This document shows, piece after piece, positions 31,732 to 41,022 of a stretch of 43,060 nt of DNA (positions are counted from its first letter, which is position 1; each line of letters starts with the position of its first letter). Source of the stretch: Armatimonadota bacterium. GTDB taxonomy: Bacteria > Armatimonadota > JADLDR01. Location of the stretch: contig JADLDR010000140.1 of the NCBI GenBank assembly GCA_020846535.1, positions 78,253 through 121,312 of the forward strand, written 5' to 3'. The translations under genes and the position numbers were made by a program. The notes under the pieces were generated by a model. It was not told where the DNA came from. It saw nothing but the letters and a program-made list of their open reading frames with translations, and did not search any database.

Positions 31732-34121
31732 AGCGAAGAGACCTCCTCCGCTGGGCCGGCCTGACCGGACTCTCCTGGCTGGCCGAACCCCGGGCCGGCT
31801 GCACCCTCATAAAGCCTACCTTATCCCGCAGTAAGGGAGTGAAACCCGTGATCGCCTTCAAACCCCTTCCGCCCGACCCCTTCGACGCCTACCGGCTCGA
31901 AAACGACGTGCTGGGCGTCCGGCTCTGGGGGCCGCCCTCCAGCCCCACCCTCAGCCTCGGCAAGTCCGATATCTGGGACCGCCGCTGGTTCGGAGACCGC
32001 CAGCCGCCGGTCACGATGGCGAAGATCCGCGAGCTGGCCCGGGCCGACCGCCTCCATGAGATTGTCAACGACCCGAACAACACTCTCTACGATGCCTACA
32101 TGCGCTACGACTTTCCCTGTCCCAAGCCCGGCGCGCAACTCATCCTGGAAACCCCCTTCGCCTCCGAAGCCAAAATCGAACCCATCGACAGCCAATCCGC
32201 CCGGTTGCTCCTGGCAGGGGGCGGCAAGCGGCTGGCCGCCACGATATGGGTCGCCCTGACGCGCCCCCTGGTGGCGATGGAACTGGAAGCCGACGACCTG
32301 GCCCCGGAGGATTTCCAGGTGCGCCTCTATCGCCATACCGACACCATCCTGCCGGGGGAGCCGGTCGATCCGACCCTGGGAGGCGGGCCTTCGGGCCGGG
32401 ATTTCGAACCGCTACCCGCGCCCCGGGCCTGCGAAAAAGACGGCTGCTGGGGCGTCCTTCAGGAGATGCTCCCGGACTCGACCTTCCCGCAGGGCTTCCG
32501 CTTCGCCGCCGCGGCTGCCGCCCGGGGAGCCGCGCCTGCCGTTTCCGTCCGGGAGGGAGAGCGCGGCCTCGGAACGCCCCTGTGGGCTGAACAGGAGGGG
32601 CGGCTCGGCCACGGCGTCATCAAACGCTATACCCCTATCAACAATGCGCCCGGAGCCTGCGCCGAAGCTCGTTTCCCCGCCGTCCCGAAAGCGATATTCG
32701 CCACCATCGCCACCACCCAGGACGGGGAAGACCCGCTCGAAGTGGCCTCCGGTCGGCTGGCCGAAGCCTGCCGACTCGGAACCGGAAAGCTGCGCCGGGA
32801 GCATCTGGCAGCCCGAAGAAGCGCCCTGCGGAAAATGCGGGCGCAGGCGCATATGGGGGAATCGGCGGTCCTGGCGGCCCCTCCGATGCCGCTGCCCTCT
32901 CTGCGCCGCCCGGGTGGGTTCTACGGCGATATCGCCCTGTGCAGCGTGGACAGCACCAAATTCGCCTTTCAGGATGCGGCGATGTGGCACGCCGATTTCC
33001 ATCTCAACGAAATCCGCGCCGAAGGGATGCTGACCCTGGGGCAGTTCGAGGAAGTGCTGCCCTACTGCGATATGATCCACACACTGCTTCCCCAGGCCCG
33101 CGACAACGCCCGGGAGGTCTACGGCCTGCCTGGAGCCATGTATCCCCTGGCCCATTTCCCCCTGCGCTGCCGGGGCATCGCCCATACCAACCTGACCTGG
33201 GAGCAGGATATCGGGCTGAACGGCCTGGTCTCCAAGCCGCTCTGGCTCTATTTCCGCCACACCGGTGATGAAATATTTCTCAAAACGCTGGCCTATCCGG
33301 TCTTGAGGGAGTGCGCCCGCTTCTGCGCCGCCTATCTTTCGGAAGGCGAGGACGGCAGGCTGCACGCCATCCCCACCGTCTCCCCGGAGCACTGGGGCCT
33401 GACGCCCCGCTTCGAGCGCAACAAAGACTGCGCCTCGGCCCTCGCCCTGATCCGCTATCTTCTCCGCGCCGCCGCTGCCGCCGCCCGCATCCTGAATCTG
33501 GATGCCGGAGAGTCCGATGCCTGGCAAAAAGCTTCGGAACGGCTGGCCCCGTATCCCACTTATGAGACCCCCTCCGGCCCGGTCTGGGTGGATGTGGCCG
33601 GCGCCCCGCCGATAGAATACAATATCCCGGTTCCCCTCTCCCCCGTCTTCTGGGGCGATCATGTCGGCCTCGATTCCCCGCCGGAGGTTCAGGCGCTGGC
33701 CCGGCGCACCCTGGAGCAGATCAATGTCTGGGTTCCTCACCGCGGCTATCTGGATGCCTCCGTCCGCCCCCGGCTCGGTATCTACCGCCCGGGCATGGCC
33801 GTCAATGCGGAATGCCTTCTCCAGTCCTACCAGTCCATCCGCCTCTTCCCCGCCGTTCCCCCGGAAGGCGAGATCGCGATAGAGCATTTCGCCGCCGAAG
33901 GTGGCTTCCGGGTATCCGCCGTGCGCGATGCAGGCGGGCGGATCCGGGACGTGCGGATCAGAAGCGTCCTGGGAGGTCCCTGCCGCATCGCCAATCCCTG
34001 GCCCGGTCGCGCGGTGAAGGTGATGGAAGGAAGCGGGAAGGAACTTCTCCGCCTGCCGGGAACTGAAACCCATATCGCATTCGACACGCTCCGGGGTAAG
34101 GTTTATGAACTGCGGGTATAG
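31728..34121 (+). CDS. Exported GH95-like glycosidase, altered active site
   Basis: The 797-residue protein begins MKRRDLLRWAGLTGLSWLAE, a twin-arginine-like signal. An N-terminal beta domain (VLGVRLWGPPSSPTLSLGKS, then DIWDRR) and an (alpha/alpha)6 domain follow, with order like GH95. The candidate acid is E554 (SPEHWGL). The motif that in GH95 holds two catalytic Asn (N-x-N) reads HLNEIRAEG: N427 is kept but the second position is I429. Family members act on L-fucosyl or L-galactosyl links; with one Asn gone this copy may have changed substrate or lost activity. It overlaps the previous gene by 4 nt and the next by 17 nt. Confidence 0.75.
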   Translation: MKRRDLLRWAGLTGLSWLAEPRAGCTLIKPTLSRSKGVKPVIAFKPLPPDPFDAYRLENDVLGVRLWGPPSSPTLSLGKSDIWDRRWFGDRQPPVTMAKIRELARADRLHEIVNDPNNTLYDAYMRYDFPCPKPGAQLILETPFASEAKIEPIDSQSARLLLAGGGKRLAATIWVALTRPLVAMELEADDLAPEDFQVRLYRHTDTILPGEPVDPTLGGGPSGRDFEPLPAPRACEKDGCWGVLQEMLPDSTFPQGFRFAAAAAARGAAPAVSVREGERGLGTPLWAEQEGRLGHGVIKRYTPINNAPGACAEARFPAVPKAIFATIATTQDGEDPLEVASGRLAEACRLGTGKLRREHLAARRSALRKMRAQAHMGESAVLAAPPMPLPSLRRPGGFYGDIALCSVDSTKFAFQDAAMWHADFHLNEIRAEGMLTLGQFEEVLPYCDMIHTLLPQARDNAREVYGLPGAMYPLAHFPLRCRGIAHTNLTWEQDIGLNGLVSKPLWLYFRHTGDEIFLKTLAYPVLRECARFCAAYLSEGEDGRLHAIPTVSPEHWGLTPRFERNKDCASALALIRYLLRAAAAAARILNLDAGESDAWQKASERLAPYPTYETPSGPVWVDVAGAPPIEYNIPVPLSPVFWGDHVGLDSPPEVQALARRTLEQINVWVPHRGYLDASVRPRLGIYRPGMAVNAECLLQSYQSIRLFPAVPPEGEIAIEHFAAEGGFRVSAVRDAGGRIRDVRIRSVLGGPCRIANPWPGRAVKVMEGSGKELLRLPGTETHIAFDTLRGKVYELRV

Positions 34122-36627
34122 CTGCCGGGCTATCGCTCTTATCACCGCCCTCCTGTGCGTGGCGGCAAATGGGGGCCAGGCAGCCGGGCCGAAAAAGGGG
34201 AAAGCGAAGATGCATGTCATTCAGGTGAATGAACGGCTCCTGACGCCGGAGGACGGGCTGCTGCTGGGCAACGGGGATCTTTCCGTGAGCGTCTATCAGA
34301 CGGCGGACCGTATCGTTTTCCGGCTGGGCAAGGGCGAGGTGTGGGACCGGCGGCTCGACCTCAGCGATGACCCGAAACCAGCCCATATCGATGAAATCGC
34401 CCGCGGCATCCGGGATGAGGGCTGGAAATGCGGCCCCTACGGCGGGCCGGTGGAGGCTACGAAGGGCACGCAAAACCCGGAGCGGATGAAGGAGATCTGC
34501 CAGGGCGCTCCGCCCAGCTACACCCGCCGTCCCTACCCCTGTCCCAAGCCTGTGGGGGAACTGGCTCTCTACCTGCCGCCCGACCAGATGGGCATGACCA
34601 TCCGCCAGACCCTGGCCATTGAGGAGGCGACGCTGACGATTGCCTGCGCCTGGCCCTCCGGCGTGAAGGCGGAAATCGAATGCTTCATCCCGCCCGCCCC
34701 CAACGTGCTGGCCGTCCGGTGGAAGGTAAGCGGATGGAACGACCCGGCCCGCACCGGCAACGGCGTCCCTCCCCTGCGCTTCGCCCTCTACCGCTGGCCC
34801 GACCCGCCCATCCGCGAGTTCGGGGAGCGTTTCGCCGCCGATTATCGGCATGACACCTTCCTCATCTCCGCCGACCCGAAGGCCCCTCCTCTGCCGCCTC
34901 CTTCCGTCCGGAACCGGAACGGGCTGGCCTGTATCGAGCAGACCTTCCCGGCAGACCCGACCTTCAAGGAGGGCTTTCGCTATCTGCTGGTGCCTTTCGC
35001 GCAGGGAGCCGCCGTCGAACCGATGGCGATGCCGGCCACCGGTGAGGCGCGTCTGCACATCGTCCCTCCTGTGGAGTCCCGGGAGGGCGCTGTCGCCGTG
35101 GCCGTGACCACCTCCTCCGATCCGGGCGGGCCGGAAGCGGAGGCGGAGCGGATTCGCGCCCTTGCAGGAAGCGATGTCTCCGCCGCCCTGGGCAGATGGG
35201 CCGAAGAAAACCGGCGCGAGGCCGCTGCTTTCTGGGCCAGATCGAGCGTATCCATCGCCGACGCTCTCCTGGAGAACGCCTGGTACGAAACCTACCACGC
35301 CCGGCGGTCCACTACCCGCCGCGACACGATCCCGCCCGGCCTCTTCCTTCCCAGCACCGTTCAGGACTACTCCCACTGGCATGGAGATTACCACACCAAC
35401 TACAACCTCCAGGAACCGTTCAGCGGGGACTATACGGCCAACCATCTGGATATAGGGGACGGCTATTTCCAGGCCATCCAATTCTTTCTTCCCATCGGCA
35501 GAAAGATCGCCCGCGATTATTACAACTGTCGGGGCGTCTTCATCCAGCTTACCGGCTACCCCATCCTGGCGGAGGAGGACCCGCTCGGGGTGGCCCCGAT
35601 GGGCCGGATGGCCTACATGACCGGCTGGGCGGCCAACCAGTACTGGTGGCGGTATCTTTATACCCTCGACAAGGACTGGCTGCGCGAGACCGGCTATCCC
35701 GTGATCCGGGACGCCGCCCTGTTCTACACCGATTTTCTCAAAAAAGGCGAGGACGGTCTTTATCATGCCTTCCCTTCCAACCAGGGCGAGGACGGCTTTT
35801 CCGGCAACCCGAAAGACTACACCGACCGGGCGCAGATCATGCAGCACCTCCGCTACTGCCTGCGGGCCGCCGTCCGGGCCAGCGAGGTTCTGGAAACCGA
35901 CGAGAATCTCCGCGCCGAATGGAAAGACCGCCTTGCCCGCTGCGCCGGAGATGACGGCCAGCCGCCCCTGAAGCTGACAGGCATCGACAAGATATGCGAG
36001 GAAGCGAACCCTCCGGAGTTCGGGCGCGGCATGCCCTACCGCCGCCAGCCGGACAAAGCCAGAGGCCAGTCCTGGCCCGCTCCCTCCGAATATATCCGCC
36101 TCTGGTATTTCGGGCATTATCCCTGGATGACCATGGGGCGGCTCCGCTCCGGAGCCTTCATCGCCGAAAAGGACTTCCCCGTTTTCCGCGAAAACATCCG
36201 CCGGTGGCGGCACCCGAACGGCCTAATCTGGGGCATGGCGGTCGCCAACTACGGCCACGCCGGGGCCTGGACGGAAAGCCTGGGCGCGATGGCCCCTTTG
36301 CAGGAAATGATGCTCCAGAGCTGGGACGGCGCGATCCGCCTCTTCCCCGCCTGGCCCCGCGCCCTGGACGCCCGCTTCGCAACCTTCCGCGCCGAAGGCG
36401 CTTTCCTGGTCTCCGCCTCCTGGAAGGGCGGCAGGCCGCAAGATATCGAAATCCTCAGCGAAAAAGGCTCTCCTTGCACGCTTTATTCCCCCTGGGAACA
36501 CGGCTTCCAAGTCCGGGACAGCAAGGGGAAATCCGTTCCCGTCACAGAGGAACCCTACGAACGCTTCAGCTTCCCGACCCAGGCGGGAGAAAAATATACG
36601 GTATTGCCTGCGGACGGGAGAAATTGA
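34105..36627 (+). CDS. Exported GH95-like glycosidase
   Basis: The 840-residue protein has a signal peptide (about 1-27). The N-terminal domain has the GH95 start pattern (EDGLLLGNGDLSVSVYQTAD, GEVWDRR). The (alpha/alpha)6 domain carries HWHGDYHTNYNLQE, with both catalytic-type Asn (N432, N434), and a probable acid E562 in NQGEDGF. These positions are close to N421/N423/E566 of the Bifidobacterium GH95 fucosidase. It is a distant paralogue of the preceding gene, and the 17-nt overlap ties their translation. Likely a periplasmic alpha-L-fucosidase or alpha-L-galactosidase; the exact sugar is not determinable here. Confidence 0.8.
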   Translation: MNCGYSCRAIALITALLCVAANGGQAAGPKKGKAKMHVIQVNERLLTPEDGLLLGNGDLSVSVYQTADRIVFRLGKGEVWDRRLDLSDDPKPAHIDEIARGIRDEGWKCGPYGGPVEATKGTQNPERMKEICQGAPPSYTRRPYPCPKPVGELALYLPPDQMGMTIRQTLAIEEATLTIACAWPSGVKAEIECFIPPAPNVLAVRWKVSGWNDPARTGNGVPPLRFALYRWPDPPIREFGERFAADYRHDTFLISADPKAPPLPPPSVRNRNGLACIEQTFPADPTFKEGFRYLLVPFAQGAAVEPMAMPATGEARLHIVPPVESREGAVAVAVTTSSDPGGPEAEAERIRALAGSDVSAALGRWAEENRREAAAFWARSSVSIADALLENAWYETYHARRSTTRRDTIPPGLFLPSTVQDYSHWHGDYHTNYNLQEPFSGDYTANHLDIGDGYFQAIQFFLPIGRKIARDYYNCRGVFIQLTGYPILAEEDPLGVAPMGRMAYMTGWAANQYWWRYLYTLDKDWLRETGYPVIRDAALFYTDFLKKGEDGLYHAFPSNQGEDGFSGNPKDYTDRAQIMQHLRYCLRAAVRASEVLETDENLRAEWKDRLARCAGDDGQPPLKLTGIDKICEEANPPEFGRGMPYRRQPDKARGQSWPAPSEYIRLWYFGHYPWMTMGRLRSGAFIAEKDFPVFRENIRRWRHPNGLIWGMAVANYGHAGAWTESLGAMAPLQEMMLQSWDGAIRLFPAWPRALDARFATFRAEGAFLVSASWKGGRPQDIEILSEKGSPCTLYSPWEHGFQVRDSKGKSVPVTEEPYERFSFPTQAGEKYTVLPADGRN

Positions 36628-36727
36628 ATTCACCATCATCGCAGGTTGGCGGATGATGGGGGTTTGGGAGCGTAGAAGTATAGCAAGGTGACGCTCATCC
36701 TGTGAAACGCACTGATAATCGATGCAG

Positions 36728-36843
36728 TCTGCGAGGAGCGCAAGCGACGAAGCCATCTCCAGGGCATCGCCCACGAGCATAGCCTTCGCATGTATTTATT
36801 ACGTTAGAGATTGCCGCGTCGCTTCACTCCTTGCAATGACAGC
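36728..36843. repeat. 'CATTGCGAGGAGCG' inverted-repeat element, copy 3
   Basis: Left end TCTGCGAGGAGCGCAAGCG and right end CACTCCTTGCAATGACAGC are diverged inverted arms. The inner GAGATTGCCGCGTCGCT is identical to copy 2 at 30241-30382. The flank CCAAGCGAAAGT (about 36857-36868) matches the outer arm of copy 2, so the element may extend to about 36870. It splits the GH95 genes from the next gene in the 288-nt gap. Confidence 0.75.
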
Positions 36844-36915
36844 AACTTTACTGCTGCCAAGCGAAAGTTCGTATTGGATTACCTTCATCCTATCTACCCC
36901 GAAAGGAGGCTTTGC

Positions 36916-37896
36916 ATGAATATCCCCCCTAAAGAGGCTGTCCGCGTTCCGGCGGAGGCGCTTCGGAAGCTGGTTTCCGAGTGTTTTCAAAAGGTCGATA
37001 TGCCCGCAGAGGATGCCCGGCTGCTGGCCGAACTGCTGGTCCTCAACGATCTGCGCGGCGTCTTCAGCCACGGGACGCAGCAGATGGGTTCCTACATCGG
37101 GAAAATCCAGAAGGGGCTGATCAACCCGCGCCCGAATGTTCGGATCGTCTCCGAGTCGCCGACCACCCTGAATATCGATGGGGACGGGGGACTGGGCTAC
37201 TTTCCCGCCTACCAGGCCGCTCGTGCCGTCATCGATAAGGCCAAAGCGCAGGGGGTGGCGATGGCGCTCACCCGCTATCACGGACATATCGGCGCGGCAG
37301 GGCTGTATACGCGCATCCCCCTTTCGCGGGACCTGGTGACTTTTTGCCTGTCCGGGTACGAGCTGCGCCTTTCGCCTCAACTGGACTTCCTGGCCGCGGC
37401 GGGCGGCTCTCCGATGAGCTTTGCCGTCCCCGCCGGCGAGGAGCCTCCCCTGACTGTCGATATCGGAACCATGCACGACCTCTACAAAGGCAGCCCTTAT
37501 GTGGAGGAATTGATCCACAAGACGCCCGGCCTGGTCTTCCGCTGCATCGGGCTGGGTTCGGTCTGCCAGGCGCTCGGGGGGCTCCTCTGCGGGGCCTCCA
37601 CCAACCGGGATCCCGGTTTCCGCAAATTCGCCGAGGCCGATGAAGGCGGCCTCCTCTGGTCGTTCGACATCTCCCGCTTCATGCCGGTGGAGGACTTCAA
37701 GCGGGAGATGGACTCATATGCCCGCGAGGTGCGGAAGCTCCAGCCTCTTTCCGGCTTCGACCGCGCCTGCCTTGCCGGAACCCTGGAATGGGAGCGAGAG
37801 CGCGAATGGTCTGTCATCGGCGTCCCGGTCGGGCAGCAGCACCGGGCGCGGCTCCAGAGGGTGGCGGACGAGCTGGGCGCTGCCGTTCCTTTTTGA
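36916..37896 (+). CDS. Malate/L-lactate-type dehydrogenase (Ldh_2 family)
   Basis: The 326-residue protein matches the malate/L-lactate/ureidoglycolate dehydrogenase family, which has a fold unlike ordinary lactate dehydrogenase. Markers are VLNDLRGVFSHGTQQM near the N-terminus (DxxGxxSHG), a GDGGLGYFPAYQAARAVIDKA segment, and RYHGHIGAAGLYT in place of the more usual 'NSxHfGaAG'. It is NAD(P)-linked and reduces or oxidises a 2-oxo/2-hydroxy acid. In this cluster a sugar-derived hydroxy acid is plausible. AAAGGAGG lies six nucleotides before the ATG. Confidence 0.87.
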   Translation: MNIPPKEAVRVPAEALRKLVSECFQKVDMPAEDARLLAELLVLNDLRGVFSHGTQQMGSYIGKIQKGLINPRPNVRIVSESPTTLNIDGDGGLGYFPAYQAARAVIDKAKAQGVAMALTRYHGHIGAAGLYTRIPLSRDLVTFCLSGYELRLSPQLDFLAAAGGSPMSFAVPAGEEPPLTVDIGTMHDLYKGSPYVEELIHKTPGLVFRCIGLGSVCQALGGLLCGASTNRDPGFRKFAEADEGGLLWSFDISRFMPVEDFKREMDSYAREVRKLQPLSGFDRACLAGTLEWEREREWSVIGVPVGQQHRARLQRVADELGAAVPF

Positions 37897-37909
37897 AACG
37901 AGGCATCCT

Positions 37910-39904
37910 ATGAAAATGACGGGTTTTTTCGCAATTCTGCTCTTGCTGGGAGGCATGGCGATGGGAACCTTCGCGAACGCGGGCGCTGCATCGGACCGAT
38001 TCGACGGGCAGCACTACAGTGGAAAGGGCGATGTCGAATATCTGGAACTGCTGGATATCGCCCGCCGCATGTTCGAGCCTGATCCGGAATATCAGAATAT
38101 CTCGATGCTTTATACCCCGGCCTGGAACGGCTTTGTGGAGGGGCCGACCTGGGGAGCCTGGTGGATTCAGAACAGCTACGGCACCACTTACTGCGCCCTG
38201 CCCTTTTTCACGGAACCTTATACTACCTTCCTCCAGAACTCCCAGGCCCTGTGGTTCGACCAGATGGGCGACGGTAAGCGGAAAGGGGCCATGGATTGGG
38301 TCGCCCCGGACGGCAGCCTTTGCGACTGCGCCTCGCCGGGCTGGGTCATCTACAAACAGGGCGATGGCCGCACCGATATCCACGACTGGGGCCTGGAGTT
38401 CACCGCCGCCGGACTCGTCCTCCAGGCCGAACTCCTCCTCATCAGCCGCGACCCACAGGCGATTCGCAAATACCTGCCCAAGCTGGAGCGCAGCGCCGCC
38501 TTCATCGAAACGAGGCGCGATCCCACCAACGACCTCTTCCTGGCCGGGCCTGCCGGGAACCTGCTGGCCCCCAGCTACGCGGGCTGGAAGAAGCCGGACG
38601 GCACATATGACAAGGCGTATCTGACAGGCCTGTCCATTACGTATACTGCGGCTCTGGATCGGCTGATCGAGTTGGAGAAGCTGGCGGGGAATGCTAAGCA
38701 GGCAGGGTTGTATGCGAAGCGGCGGGAGCGGGCCCGGAAGGGGCTGCCGCGGCTGGCGACGGAGGAGGGGTATTTCATCAAGTCGCTGGATCCGGACGGG
38801 ACGCAGCACGGGGTCTACGGGGCGGGAAAGCACGGTTACTTTGAGGCTTCCCCCAACCACGACGCCATCGCGTTCCGGGTGGCTGATGACACGCAAGCGC
38901 AGAAGATATATCACAAAATCGCCTCCATTCCGGGCCTCCGGCCTTATGATTTCATTATTCCGAACTACCCCGGCCTGGACGATATGTATGAAAGGCCGGA
39001 GGGCCTCTGGGGATTCGGAACGTGGGTGAACGGGGGGCACTGGTCGACCTGCGAGGCGCGGATGATCCTGGCCTACTACCGCCTGGGCCGCTATGAGGAC
39101 GCCAAAAAATCGATGCGCCGGCTCCTTACATTCGCCTGCAAGTTTCGGATGGACAACCCGCTGGTGAAATTCGGCAGCGATGTCTACCAGCCGAACGAGC
39201 CGATCAATCTCTGCTACGACACCTTCGGCCCCGCCGCCGGGCTGATCCGCGGCCTCTTCGAATACCTCTACCGGGCCGATGGTCTCACCCTTTATCCCCA
39301 TATTCCGACCGGCATCACGGAGCTTCACCAGAAAGATCCCATCCGCTTCGGCTCCAAAAAGCTCTACCTGTCTGCCTTCGGAACCGGTCCTATCACCGCC
39401 ATTCGCGTCAATGGCCGCGTCTGGCCGTCGTTCGATAAAGGCTCTGTCTTCTTGCCTTATGACAAAACTCCGGCTGCCGCTCGTATCGCGATTTTCATGG
39501 GAGGCGCAAAGCCCGGAAGGTTCTCTGCCGCCGGCCCGGGCCGCGACCGGATCCCTCCGCAAATGATACAGTCTGCGGTCTCCGGGCTGGAAGCAAAGAT
39601 GCCCCGCCTGGAGAATTTCTACCGGAACATGGCGAAAGCCGGGCTTATAGAGAGCTATGAGGCCCGCCATGCCCGGCTGGTTCTCCAGGCAATTCGGGCT
39701 TCCGATATGCGAAAGGCGCTGCTTTCTTCCGGCAAGCTGCCGCTCTTACCTGAAGCATCCCGCAAAGCGGCGGACCAATCCTATATCGATACCGCGGTCA
39801 GGCTCTTCGATGGCCTGGAAGCCGTTCTGAAATCCTACGAGAAATCGAGCGATCCCATCCAACGGAAGATATACCGCATTTACACCCGGGAGGAGACCAA
39901 TTGA
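37910..39904 (+). CDS. Exported six-hairpin glycosidase-like protein
   Basis: The 664-residue protein has a signal peptide (about 1-26, MKMTGFFAILLLLGGMAMGT). The motifs GPTWGAWWIQNSYGTTYCALP, LWFDQMGDG, and WVNGGHWSTCEARMILAYYR with a later GLIRGLFEYLYRADGLTLYP fit an (alpha/alpha)6 glycoside hydrolase fold, like the catalytic domains of GH94/GH36-type proteins. The exact family is not clear. The last ~110 residues are helical and extra. It starts 13 nt after the previous gene and overlaps the next by 4 nt. A patch at about 38640-39060 uses G-ending codons far more than the flanks. Confidence 0.7.
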   Translation: MKMTGFFAILLLLGGMAMGTFANAGAASDRFDGQHYSGKGDVEYLELLDIARRMFEPDPEYQNISMLYTPAWNGFVEGPTWGAWWIQNSYGTTYCALPFFTEPYTTFLQNSQALWFDQMGDGKRKGAMDWVAPDGSLCDCASPGWVIYKQGDGRTDIHDWGLEFTAAGLVLQAELLLISRDPQAIRKYLPKLERSAAFIETRRDPTNDLFLAGPAGNLLAPSYAGWKKPDGTYDKAYLTGLSITYTAALDRLIELEKLAGNAKQAGLYAKRRERARKGLPRLATEEGYFIKSLDPDGTQHGVYGAGKHGYFEASPNHDAIAFRVADDTQAQKIYHKIASIPGLRPYDFIIPNYPGLDDMYERPEGLWGFGTWVNGGHWSTCEARMILAYYRLGRYEDAKKSMRRLLTFACKFRMDNPLVKFGSDVYQPNEPINLCYDTFGPAAGLIRGLFEYLYRADGLTLYPHIPTGITELHQKDPIRFGSKKLYLSAFGTGPITAIRVNGRVWPSFDKGSVFLPYDKTPAAARIAIFMGGAKPGRFSAAGPGRDRIPPQMIQSAVSGLEAKMPRLENFYRNMAKAGLIESYEARHARLVLQAIRASDMRKALLSSGKLPLLPEASRKAADQSYIDTAVRLFDGLEAVLKSYEKSSDPIQRKIYRIYTREETN

Positions 39905-41022
39905 ACAGCCGTGAATTGATGATTGCGGTGATGGAAGGCAAGCGAATGGAAGCCATTCCCGTAGCCCCTTATTTCTGGGGCGCGGAATATGTGTGGAAGC
40001 TGCTGGGGCAGACCATCTGGCAGGTGTTGCACGGCCCCCGCGGAAACAGCATCGAGGTACTCTCCGCTCTCGACAGGCGGCACGGCTGCGACTGGCTGGT
40101 TCCCCTGCACCATAGTGACGGCTGGCTTGAGGGCAAGCGGGTGGTCTGCGAAGATATGACTCATGTACGCTTTACCGATGAGACTACCGGGGAGGAATGG
40201 CTTTTCGATAAAGACGGCCACTACCTCACCCGGCCCGGCGAGCAGCGACTCCTCTCCAATGCCGGCGAAAGCGTCTCGCCTCCCTTGAATAAAGCGGAGG
40301 CCGACGCCTGGCTGGAGCCGCGCGTCGGCCCGACCGACCGCTCCCCTGTCGCTCCGAACCGGAGACTTCGCGAGCGGTTCCCGGACCGCTTCCTTTGCGG
40401 CGGGATGCCCGCCCCCTTCGCAGGGCTGGCCTATTCGATGGGCTTTGAGCCGGCCCTCCTCCTTCTCTCGGAAAGCCCTTCCCTGTGCGCCTATATGGTC
40501 GAGAAATTGATGGGCGATGTGGAGCGGATGGCGGCCCGGCTGTCCGCCGACGGCTTCGACGCCGGGCTGATGTGCGATAGCTGGGCCTCTGCGGATATCA
40601 TGTCCCCGGAAACCTATAAGAACTGGATCGCCCCCATTCACAGGCGCATCTCCGATGCTCTCCATGCCGCCGGGCTGAAGTCGGTGCTGTACAACACCGG
40701 AAACCTCCTCCCCATGCTGGACGCCACCGTGGCGATGGGCTATGATGCCATCACCCTGGAGGAGCGCATCAAAGGGGTGGAGATGGAGATCGGGGAGGTT
40801 CGCAAAGCGGTCGGCCCGGAGGTCTGCCTTTTCGGCAACTTCGATTCCTACCTTCTCCAGCGAGGAGACCGCCCGAAGATCCGCGAGGAGGTCTGCCGCC
40901 ACATCCGGGGAGCCGCCAGCGGCCCCTTCATTATGGGAACCGGCAGTCCTGTATGCGATGCGACCGACCCCGATACCATCGATTACTGGGTTTCTCTGGT
41001 GAGGGAGGCGAAGCGCCCATGA
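39901..41022 (+). CDS. Uroporphyrinogen decarboxylase-like (URO-D) protein
   Basis: The 373-residue protein has the URO-D fold: MNSRELMIAVMEGKRMEAIP at the start, GAASGPFIMGTGSPVCDATD near the end, and the DAGLMCDSWASADIMSPETY block in the middle. Members related to MtaA/MtbA move methyl groups through corrinoid proteins, while others are true heme-pathway decarboxylases. The company of glycosidases favours a methyltransferase or an unassigned role, not heme synthesis. The start is TTG at 39901, chosen for GGAGGAG five nucleotides upstream and the family N-terminus; it overlaps the previous stop. The next gene overlaps by 4 nt. Confidence 0.85.
   Translation: MNSRELMIAVMEGKRMEAIPVAPYFWGAEYVWKLLGQTIWQVLHGPRGNSIEVLSALDRRHGCDWLVPLHHSDGWLEGKRVVCEDMTHVRFTDETTGEEWLFDKDGHYLTRPGEQRLLSNAGESVSPPLNKAEADAWLEPRVGPTDRSPVAPNRRLRERFPDRFLCGGMPAPFAGLAYSMGFEPALLLLSESPSLCAYMVEKLMGDVERMAARLSADGFDAGLMCDSWASADIMSPETYKNWIAPIHRRISDALHAAGLKSVLYNTGNLLPMLDATVAMGYDAITLEERIKGVEMEIGEVRKAVGPEVCLFGNFDSYLLQRGDRPKIREEVCRHIRGAASGPFIMGTGSPVCDATDPDTIDYWVSLVREAKRP

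Noticed and set aside
33958..36213. 751-codon open frame on the minus strand
   Set aside because: It runs antisense to the GH95-like gene pair, has Pro/Gly/His-rich composition and no recognisable domain. Other long antisense frames (3935-5656, 7036-8760, 10994-12337, 15313-16926, 32412-34220, 37814-39670) were rejected for the same reason.
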